A DNA stretch of 50,550 bases from Chara braunii (lineage: Eukaryota > Streptophyta > Charophyceae > Charales > Characeae): assembly GCA_003427395.1 (NCBI GenBank), contig BFEA01000403.1, positions 769,081 through 819,630 of the forward strand, read 5' to 3'. Below are positions 42,779 through 50,550 of the stretch, piece by piece. A program made the position numbers and the translations under genes. Position 1 is the first letter of the stretch. Each line of letters starts with the position of its first letter. The notes below the pieces were generated by a model. That model was not told the origin of the DNA. It saw nothing but the letters and a program-made list of their open reading frames with translations, and did not search any database.

Positions 42779-43715
42779 TTTAGCATCAATCACTCCTCAT
42801 TCTTCCTTGGCTCGAGCTTGGGCACCGGTCCCTTATTTCGCCACGTTTGATTTTTGATAATGATAAAGACATCTCCAGGCCTGCCCTGAGGGCCCAATGA
42901 CCCCCTGGCAGGCCTGTCCAGCCTCTCCTGAGAGCTCAGGCAATGATCAGGAGGGGCTAAATCCCTCTCTGCAGTTCTTACTAAGATCGTAATTGTTTTG
43001 GAAGTCCTTTCTTTGACGTAGTGTTTTCCCTTTCCATAGTTCCTAAATAGTTCCTAGCCTTTTTTTTTTTTTTTTAATGGAAATACAAACATTAGAAATG
43101 GGGGGCGATACCCAAGTTCAGCTGAGGAGCTATGCACTTTTGACATTAGTATAGTTGTTTTGTTGTCACCTGTTTTGAAGGGCCCCTTCCCCCCGGGACC
43201 AGTTGTCCTTTTCTGCATTAGTAAGTTTTCAACTTTTTTTCTTTTTTTGTTTTCTGGACACTCTATTTCTCTGCTATACCATTTTAAACCACAAGTACAC
43301 GGCCCCAGCCTTGCAGTCCAAAACTTGTCGCCACAAGAAAACGAGGCCGAAACGTCAAACGCTGGGCCTGCCATTGACAAATTCTATCGGTGGTCCCGTT
43401 CTCGTTTTCGTTTCGCGCTTCCAGAATTTGAGGTGTCAGACCCGCGGCCCAGGTGCCCATGTACTGGTGCTTTAAGGTCAGTAGAGTTGTGTTGAGATGA
43501 GGAGAAAAGGGGATGGGTCTTAGGGTGGTTTCAAGGATAAGCTGGGTAGGACTGGGTACTTTAATTAGTCTCCCGCTGCTCTCAAGCAGCCCTTGGATCT
43601 CTTGTTCTATTCTTATGATAAGCTGGGTAGGACTGTGACTATTACATCTCTTGTTCTATTCTTATGCTTGCTGTTGATAAGCACCCAGACAGGTGCCCTC
43701 CCAGAATTTAAAGAG
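42779..43715. other. No gene recognised; T-tract
   Basis: A T-tract lies at 43,061-43,075. Open frames at 43,160-43,495 and on the opposite strand show no known domain. The sequence AAGCTGGGTAGGACTG is repeated at 43,540 and 43,620 with TCTTGTTCTATTCTTATG. Confidence 0.45.
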
Positions 43716-43717
43716 GG

Positions 43718-43734
43718 TTGTGTGTGTGTGTGTG

Positions 43735-43814
<80 letters not shown>

Positions 43815-43846
43815 NGTGTGTGTGTGTGTTTTCTTCTTCTTCTTCT
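43718..43846. repeat. GT microsatellite with N gap, then TTC run
   Basis: About 56 GT dinucleotides run from 43,718 to 43,829, with one C interruption at 43,741 and an N at 43,815. A short TTC run follows (43,831-43,845). The true array length is unknown because of the N. Confidence 0.97.
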
Positions 43847-44504
43847 GTTTTTTTCAAGGATTCTGCTGACCCTTCTGGAGTCTGAAGTTGTGCTGGAGGG
43901 GTGGGCTGTCAGTGAAGCCTGCAGCCTGATCCTCTGAGTCGTTTCCCCCTGCTTTGTGCCTGGCAGTCCGTTGGATGACACACTTGTTATTACTCTGCAT
44001 TTCATCCACTTCAGTAGACAGGTGGGTCCCCCAGCTGGCCATGGTGTGGTGATTGCCTTGGAGGCTATGATGGAGGAGGAGGAGGAGGGGGAGGAGAGAG
44101 GCTGGGGGGTTGGCAATGGTGGTGTCTGTGGGCGGGCGGGGGACAGGCCAGAAAGGGAAGCAGAAGGCAGAGGGAGGGAGAGAGAGGGAAGATGGAGGAC
44201 TGCTGAGGGTGGTGGGGTGGTGATTACAACCTCACATCATGTAATGTGTCCCACCTAGATTCTTCTGCAAATGATCATGAGCAGAAAACTATGCACTGTC
44301 ATTTCTGATCATTTTTGCATCGAGTTTACCGAAGGTAGGGTGCCATCGCAAAGTATATGGAAAAGAACTTATGCAATTTGTCCAATAGTTATATAGGGTG
44401 CTTCCACAGGTGGACATCTAATCCACCCTAAGAGTAAACAATCTGCCTGAACTTTGGTTAGGCGTTAGGTTAGGTTGGTAATATCAGCCTTGGGCACTGG
44501 GCCC

Positions 44505-44508
<4 letters not shown>
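43847..44508. other. No gene; purine-rich stretch
   Basis: A GGA/GAG-rich stretch occupies 44,070-44,220. No domain or splice structure is recognised. Confidence 0.5.

Positions 44509-44540
<32 letters not shown>
44490..44540 (+). repeat. Possible LINE 3' head stub with 32-nt poly(A)
   Basis: GGGCACTGGGCCCGGTT is followed immediately by an uninterrupted run of 32 A (44,509-44,540). It matches the first part of the head module, but the rest is missing. It may be an internally deleted or internally primed copy. Confidence 0.4.
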
Positions 44541-44542
<2 letters not shown>

Positions 44543-44590
44543 TTGCCTAAGGTTCGATTACTTCCAGAAGAATAGATACCAGCAATTATG

Positions 44591-44726
44591 TATCAAGCAG
44601 ATGCTCAAACACACAAGCATCCGTCCAAGTAAGCATGTGCGCTCTACATGAGACGCTGTATCAAGCAGATGCTCAAACACACAAGCATCCACCCAAGTTA
44701 GCATGTGTGCTCTACATGAGACGCTG
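44591..44726. repeat. Two-copy tandem duplication, period 68 bp
   Basis: TATCAAGCAGATGCTCAAAC begins both copies (44,591 and 44,659). Each ends TCTACATGAGACGCTG. Three or four substitutions separate them. Confidence 0.95.
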
Positions 44727-45689
44727 GCTGGTCCTAGTGTTGGCGCTTGCTCCTCCCCGACCCTGCAGTCCTCCACCTCCTCGGCTACCAACAGGTTGCA
44801 TACTGCGTCGGAAGAATTCTTGAGGTTCAAAAGCAAAGGAAAAGAAAGCGCGGTTAAGACTGGAACTGAGCTGCCGCTGACGTAAACCACCTATGCCTTC
44901 AGCTGAACGGAGTAAAATGCTCACATCCGTGGATGGATTTCACAGGCCCCACTGAAATCGACCATGGCCCAGGGAAGCGGCCACTCATCCCATGTTCAAG
45001 CTTGCAAGATATGAACCCAGTCGTTAATGTTTTTTTTATTTGTTATCATGCACATACTGAATCGCACACACAACTACATGCACACGGTGCTGTAGCCTCA
45101 GGGCTTACTACCACATCAGGACGACTTCTACTACGTTCTCGATGTGATTGCGGTCTAGAGTCATCGGGGTGTGGTTGTCATTGCAGCCAGACACGTTCAG
45201 CAAAGTGCTACGGGTATTGTGAGTATGTTCTCACGTGGAACAACTCTACATGAGTCAAATTACTAAACGGGCAAGAAAATGACAAAAAACTTGTAGTTTA
45301 CTCTCTCACATAACATCCAATGACGTGCTAAGCTCGAGCACACAGAGGATTGCGGCCTGGTTTATCTTTGATAAGACTGCAAAACGCTGGATGCTAATCA
45401 ACAGTAATTCGGCAGAGAGATTGTATTTTTGACATTCCTGGCAACACCAGCCTTTATTTTGCATGCAACGAAAGCTCGACAAATGTATGGCCTAAGCTTT
45501 ACAATGTGTTAAACATGACTTCAGACCCCTGTTTTTCCGATGTCTTCAGCTTCACTGTTGCAAATGCCAAAAAAACAGCAGTCAGTCAAATGACCATCAG
45601 AGCGATGACACACATGCAGTACAGACTGGTACATTTCTTTCCCTTGCTTGGCAAGGAGCCAGCCAGCAGGAACCCAACAGCGGCTTGTT

Positions 45690-45734
<45 letters not shown>

Positions 45735-46189
45735 AAGAAGTGAGCTGTACCTTGTTCAGAAGATGAACGAGCACCATCGTCCACAGGTACATTGCATGTT
45801 ACCTATCCGCAAGTGGAAAACTTGAATGAAGTGAGAAAGAACATCATTCTATCAGATGTCAGACTTCCGAGTTTCTCAACCTGTTTGGTATGAGAGAGAG
45901 AGAGGGAGGGAGGAAGCAGAAAGATTCAGATCTCAATATCTAGCACCATACATCATGATGTACAGCTAAGCTCAGGCTGGAATCGCGTTTTTTTCTTCCA
46001 TATTCCAGAGAAAAGCATTCCAGGCCTGCGAGGGTGGGCCACCACAGCTGCAGACTGAGACTTTTCTCTTGAAGCAAATCTTCAGGATAAGATTCTACGG
46101 GACGCCACAAGTTACCTTTTCCATCATGCTCTGCTCCACCTCCATGCACGGGTCACTCAAACAGTGATTCCCAGCAGAGTTTTGTTTCG
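44727..46189. other. No gene; GT and GA microsatellites
   Basis: A GT run of about 20 units lies at 45,692-45,731 and a GA run at 45,894-45,904. Open frames are short and unrecognised. Confidence 0.5.
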
Positions 46190-47330
46190 TTTCGGAGTTC
46201 GGTGTGCACTTGGTTGCACTGCAACATTTCGAAGATCATCTGGCCCTCGGTCGTACAGCCCCATTTCAGCCTTCGACTTGCACTCATAACATCATCACTT
46301 CAGTTACGCAGCACCATTCCAGAGTTCAGCAACCAGTGGGTCCCACAACAACACCAACGACATCAACCTCATCCACCTCAACCTGTGGGCCACTCAAGTG
46401 CAAAGGCTGTCACCGATTCCGAGAAGAGTTTTCTTTCGTTTCGGAGTTCCGTCTGCACTCGGTCGCACACAGCACCATTCCGGAGTTCGACGTGCACTTG
46501 GTCGCACAGCACCATTTCACAGTTAAACGGCACAATCAGCTGCACATTGCTCTTAGAGAGTTCGACTTGTACTCGGTCGCACAGCATCATTTCGACTTGC
46601 ACTGCGAAAAGTCAGAGTTTGCACAGCACCTTGTCAGAGCTCGACTACCAGCGGGTCCCACAACAAAATGAAAGACATAAAAAAAAACTCATCCACCTCC
46701 ACATGTGGGCAAAACTCGAACAGTGCAAACGCTATGACCGAGTCCAAGAAGAGTTTTCTCTCGTTTCGGAGCAGGATGTGCACCCGGTCGCAGAGCACCA
46801 TTTTTTTTTCTTTTTTTCTTTCTTAAGAATAACCTGTCATAACAGATAGGAGTGATGGTAAGAGCATACACTCCTACCTGCCACACACGGGGCTCCAGTC
46901 CATTGGTGGGGAGCATCACCTGCTGAAAAACGGGTCCAGCTTCCCCTGACATACAACATTGAGTTGATAAAAAGCACCGGCACCATTTTGGAGCTCGACA
47001 TGGAATCGGTCCCGTGGCATCATTTCACAGCTCGACATGGACTTGGTCGCACAGCACCATCATGGCAGAGTTGAGCGGCACTTTGGGTCCCACAGCACCG
47101 ACATTTCAAAGTTAAGTGAAGTGACACTTCCGATTACACAGCACTATTTCAGAGTTGGACTACCACGTGATCGCACAGCACTGTTTGGGAGTTTGGCTAC
47201 CACGTGGTCGCACAGCACTATTTAAGAGTTCGGCTACCACGTGGTCGCACCCCACTCTGGTTTCAGATTTCAACAAGCACGGAGTTGCAATGCATCATTC
47301 CGGGCTCAACACACACTCGGCCATACAGCA
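46190..47330. repeat. Degenerate satellite-like array, ~35-40 bp unit
   Basis: Units resemble GAGTTCGACTTGCACTCGG followed by TCGCACAGCACCATTTCA. I see about a dozen recognisable units, clearest at 46,444-46,600 and 46,975-47,240. A variant with ACCACGTGGTCGCAC occurs three times at 47,160-47,250. The array is split by a LINE 3' end at 46,801-46,949. A 155-codon open frame at 46,204-46,671 merely translates the repeat. Confidence 0.75.
46801..46949 (-). repeat. LINE 3' end inserted in the array, - strand
   Basis: On the - strand: a head ending at 46,949 (GAAGCTGGACCCGTTTTTCAG), a GCTCCCCACCAATGGACTGG block and a 12-pair hairpin (arms 46,869-46,880 and 46,843-46,854, one G-U as RNA), then an A-rich tail. 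The loop is TATGCTCTTACCAT. CAGAGCACCATTT before it and GCACCATTTTGGAG after it are array sequence, so it landed within the array. Confidence 0.85.
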
Positions 47331-47748
47331 TCAACAGCATACTATCCCACAACAGAGCCAACATTCTGAACAATTCTTTGCCATATGATCATCCTCTGGG
47401 GATGTACAGACGTCATGGGATGTGTGCAGACGTTCACCCACCAAGAACAATTGCCACTTCCCCTCCTGGCCATGCTTTCTGTTATCTGGCTCTCCTGTCT
47501 GAGGTAAAGGCATACTCCCACTTAAGACTACCTCGATCTCAGCAGGTACGAGCACAGCACCAACCACACCACTATTATAAGGACATCAGCCTGACAACAT
47601 ATATGGATCCTAGATCCACTCACACCGGTACACTTCACAAATGTGACCTTATCAACTTCCTGTACACCTATTAGTCTAAATAAACAATAATGTACTCGCA
47701 CCGAAACTATTCAGAAGGCCATGCGTGGGCAACTTAGCAATGCAGTGC
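47331..47748. other. No gene recognised
   Basis: Open frames up to 156 codons continue out of the array; they show no domain. The sequence is ordinary mixed DNA. Confidence 0.45.
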
Positions 47749-47840
47749 TTTTTTATTTTTTATTTTTTTTTATTAACAACAACAGGCCAGAGTAGGTCTG
47801 CTAGGGGAGGTGATATGAGCAGCCTCCCCCAGTAAGTGCC
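47749..47840 (-). repeat. LINE 3' hairpin and A-rich tail only, - strand
   Basis: A T-rich tract (47,749-47,773 on +) and the hairpin arms CTGCTAGGGGAGG (47,798-47,810) and CCTCCCCCAG (47,822-47,831) are kept. The head is missing or decayed. Compared with the copy at 42.13 kb, one stem pair is A-U where the other has G-U. Confidence 0.65.
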
Positions 47841-47885
47841 TAAATCATTGCCGAACTTAAATATCCCCAGCATCAAGGTCACCTT

Positions 47886-47996
47886 GGGATGCTGGACCTG
47901 GTTTCGAGCAGGTGCAGCTCCCCACCAACGGACTGGAGCACCCGGCCGAACTACTAGGGGGGGTGGGTTTTTACCAAAACAAAAAAAGAAAAAAAG
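47886..47996 (+). repeat. LINE 3' end with A-rich tail, stem lost
   Basis: GGGATGCTGGACCTGGTTTC head, CAGCTCCCCACCAACGGACTGG block, then CTACTAGGGGGGGTGGG-TTTTTACCA and an A-rich tail (47,977-47,996). The 5' arm and part of the loop remain but no complementary 3' arm precedes the tail. Confidence 0.75.
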
Positions 47997-48099
47997 ATCA
48001 CCCTAAGAAAGCAGAACCACAACAGTGCTCTAGCTATAGATTGATCTCACTGTGTCCAAATTGAGGACATGCTCACACGTATTTTTCAAGCTCAGGATC

Positions 48100-48223
48100 T
48101 CTTTCTTTTTTTTTTTTTTAACCCTGCGACAACAGATAGGAGTGATGGTAACAGCATACACTGCAGGGGGCTCCAGTCTATTGGTGGGGAGAAGCACCTG
48201 CTGGAAAGCAGGTCCAGCGTCCC
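48100..48223 (-). repeat. LINE 3' UTR end of the right-hand element
   Basis: On the - strand: GGGACGCTGGACCTGCTTTC head, then CTCCCCACCAATAGACTGGA. The loop TATGCTGTTACCAT and 3' arm CACTCCTATCTG are kept, but the 5' arm has decayed (CCCTGCAGTG), so only three or four pairs remain next to the loop. An A-tract ends it. Confidence 0.8.
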
Positions 48224-48387
48224 TTTCCATATATCATTGAATACCAAAGAGAACCACATTGCTGATAATGCTGATTCTAGATCAGAAGATGGGGCTGCCT
48301 CTTCAGTCATTAGTCTGACCGTCTGATAAGAGTGATATATCTAGCATCCCTCTTCAAAGAACCCCAAGGACTAAATAGTTGTGAATA

Positions 48388-50235
48388 CTATCCTACTTCT
48401 GATCCCCCAAACCACTCAAGATCCACCAAAGCAAGCGCAGAGGGAGGAAAAGGATCAGAAAAGTACTCAGGTGATCGCAAAGAAGCTCCTGGTTGGATGT
48501 CAAACCAGTTTTGAAAGGTGATCTGGTAGTCCGGCTTGACGGATACCTGATCCCCTTCCCCTCCTGGCCAAACTACCTCCCCCAGTTTCTCCCTTGATGA
48601 ATCCCCCAGCCAGTCCAACTTGAATTTTAGAATTCTTTGCTTAATATCCTTTTTCTGTTTGAACTCTGTGAGCCTTGTTTTCGTTATTTCCCATTGAATT
48701 CTGATTTCTGTTTGGACAAAATGTTCGATTAGTTCGGCCATCTCTTTACTTTCAATTTTCACCCCTTCCATTGAGTTGACACATCTTTTATGCCATAAAG
48801 CCCACAAGACCGCTTTCCTTCCCAAACGAATGAAATTCTGTTGAAAATCTGATAGCTCAATCAGCAAAGGATTCCAATGCCCCAAGAGGATTGCCCTCCA
48901 TTCCCACGGCCATTCCAGACCTGTCAGTCTTTGCCATACATAGTCCCAGCGACGCCATAGCAATACTGCACCTGGGCATTGCGGAAAAAACATGTTCAAT
49001 TATTTCTCTGATTTTCCTCCTAGGAAAGACTTCTACACAGGATTTACACCATGGTGAAGCCACACCTCTTTGTTCTAGCGTAGAATGATCTATCAACCAG
49101 TCATTTGTGGGTAAACACCTGTGCATTATCTGCCATTGTAAAGATGCAAACTTGGCAGGCCTCTCTTTGAGTCCTTGGCACCATCTCACCGGTTTAAGCA
49201 TATCCTCATAAATGTTCAGATGTCGAACCCATCGATCCTGTACAACTTTTGGGACATCTATTTTGGGACGCAATAGCCAATAAGACGCCTTCACCAATAG
49301 TGATTGTAATCTCAGAAGTTTACACCTCCTATTTGCACGCCAAATCCGATCAGCAGGGTCCAGGGGGAGGTCTGGAATGGGAAAATGGGGACGGAACACT
49401 GTCCATTCCTTCGTTGATGAGCAGTATAGTGTCCTTACCCTGTACATTGTATCAAAAGAAAAGAAAGTTACCCTGTCATGATCATATTTATAAATCCTAT
49501 TGTCCTTATGGAGCTTGAAGATATTCACCAGAGCACCCTCCGTATGGACATCCAGAATTTGTCCCAGCAACTTGGAACCATCCTGTTGATTTATGCATAC
49601 CCAGTCCCCAACCAAGAAAACTGGACCTTTTTTTAATATCACTATCCAAGCCAAGGGAATGGCTGAAATAATTTCATCCAAATTATCATGTAAATTGCGC
49701 GCATACTTAATCTCTCTCCTAAGCTTCTCTACTGTTTTTCAATTCTTGCTCTCAGTCTCCCACAAATCTCTGATTCTTATTACTTCATACTTAACCCACG
49801 TAGACCATGGGGAAACATAACTTATGAAGACCCTACCATTTTGATTAGTGAGCCACCGATTACCAAAGATGGGTCGTTGTAAGACTTCCTCATAACTTAC
49901 AGGCGGGACCCTATTGGGTAATATAGCTCACGCCAAGATTTCAATAGGGTTGACCAGAAGTCTTCCAAAACTAGATCCCTCCTAACCGCTGCTATTGTCC
50001 CTGACCCGGTGAAATGTTTTTGGGGATGAGGAATAGTCCAATATCTATTTTCTACCCAGGTAAGAAGGTGCACTTCCTTTATGGACCTGGGAGCCAGTTT
50101 ACGAATTTGTTCCAAGACCAGAGTTTTCCATAAAAGATTTGTAATTTAAATTAAGCGCTTCAATACGTGAAGTGCCTAGGCCTGACATTGAATTTTCAGG
50201 TCAATAAGCCCCAATCCCCCTTTGGCCTTGTTGTT
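48388..50235 (-). pseudogene. LINE ORF2 C-terminal region, zf-RVT, frameshifted
   Basis: Two long open pieces, 49,681-48,857 and 48,999-48,388, belong to one broken ORF. The zinc finger is CKSC, 14 residues, then H. The join HVFPQC (C-X2-C-X14-H-X4-C) is restored only if one base of the A run at 48,985-48,990 (+ strand) is extra. Other lesions: TAG and TAA shortly after DLKIQCQA, a frame change near 49,905 (between ELYYPI and NRVPPVSYEEV), and TGA at 49,741-49,739. Conserved blocks include NRYWTIP, PIFGNRWLTN, LLRPKIDVPKVVQDRW, PVRWC, ASLQW, LLWRRWDYVW and AVLWALWHKRC. It would have acted after target-primed reverse transcription in nucleic-acid binding; it is dead now. Confidence 0.82.
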
Positions 50236-50240
50236 TGTAC

Positions 50241-50550
50241 CGCTTCGGCCACCGCTTCCGACTTATGCACCTGTGGACACAGACCGCACGGACACATGTG
50301 TAGGTGCTCCGCGTCTGTGCCATCACATCAGGACTGTGTGTGTTCGAAAATCGATTCAACGCATCACGCGTTGAATCTACGTTGAATCCCCGTTGAAAAG
50401 CCCGTTAGACGGGTTACAACGGGACCCCCGATGATTTTTTCCACTGGCTAATATATATATATATATCGTCAAATAGAACTGCCCGGTAAACCGTAGGCAG
50501 AGAGGGAGAAGAGGACAACAAACGAGGGGCTGTATATATATCGTCAAATA
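50241..50550. repeat. Terminal stretch with palindrome and AT repeat
   Basis: GATTCAACGC (50,353-50,362) and GCGTTGAATC (50,368-50,377) form a perfect 10-bp inverted repeat around ATCAC, followed by two more CGTTGAA copies. An AT run (50,449-50,466) and the direct repeat TATATATATCGTCAAATA (near 50,455 and 50,533) close the window. No gene is recognised. Confidence 0.7.

Larger units (their letters stand above)
48100..50240 (-). mobile_element. 5'-truncated LINE with 3' UTR and poly(A), - strand
   Basis: This is the better-preserved member of the family also found at 556-2,829. Reading on the - strand, it starts near 50,240 with KAKGGLGLIDLKIQ, the conserved block just after the reverse transcriptase domain in plant L1-like LINEs. 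It runs through the zinc-finger region to about 48,388. The 3' UTR then carries a head module (48,223 downward), the CTCCCCACCAATAGACTGGA block, a partly decayed hairpin and an A-tract (T run 48,107-48,119 on +). The catalytic part of reverse transcriptase and everything upstream are missing. Confidence 0.85.

Noticed and set aside
46204-46671. + strand open frame of 155 codons in the 46-47 kb array
   Set aside because: It is a translation of the degenerate ~37-bp repeat. A second frame is equally open over the same stretch.

Overview
This is a eukaryotic nuclear window. It has spliced genes with kilobase-scale introns, abundant decayed LINE retrotransposons, microsatellites, and two single N gaps (383 and 43,815). 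It shows no bacterial-style operons, rRNA or convincing tRNA. Protein coding makes up only about 2 percent of the sequence. The very long T-rich introns, the plant-type two-RRM protein and the L1-like LINEs with a C-terminal CCHC zinc finger suggest a large-genome streptophyte, possibly a charophyte alga such as Chara. That assignment is inference; no marker gene fixes the species.

Layout. 1-557: three identical 95-bp units with an N gap between the second and third. 556-2,829: the C-terminal part of a decayed LINE on the + strand, with its 3' UTR and poly(A). 2,830-8,470: intergenic DNA with a G-box-bearing tandem repeat at 6.57-6.96 kb and a 37-40 bp minisatellite at 8.23-8.47 kb. 8,470-10,207: probable 5' flank and leader. 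10,208-22,349: the one convincing gene, three coding exons (10,208-10,399; 19,493-19,944; 22,001-22,349) joined by introns of 9,093 and 2,056 nt and encoding a 330-residue protein with two RRM domains. 22,350-31,500: T/G-rich DNA like the introns, with no exon I can support. 31.5-34.7 kb: tandem duplications, LINE 3' ends, and an Asn-rich repeat reading frame broken by one TAG. 35.0-37.6 kb: featureless, partly AT-rich. 37.7-40.85 kb: decayed retroelement coding remnants on the + strand. 41.5-48 kb: a second type of LINE zinc-finger fragment, several LINE 3' ends on both strands, GT microsatellites and a degenerate satellite-like array. 48,100-50,240: a second copy of the left-end LINE family, on the - strand and better preserved.

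Main observation. The short dispersed repeat carrying GCTGGACCCGGTTTCCAGC, found throughout both flanks, lies directly downstream of the ORF in both LINE copies. It is therefore best read as the 3' UTR of that LINE family, with most other copies being 5'-truncated insertions. In most fuller copies the repeat ends in a hairpin just before the A-rich tail. The loop is similar between copies, but the stem sequence is almost wholly different from copy to copy while staying complementary. Every non-Watson-Crick stem pair I noted in the aligned core is a G-U when read on the poly(A) (RNA) strand. That pattern suggests an RNA structure under selection, perhaps for recognition by the LINE reverse transcriptase. 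A second pattern: these 3' ends are absent from about 5 to 32 kb around the RRM gene, where divergence is instead dominated by local two- or three-copy tandem duplications.
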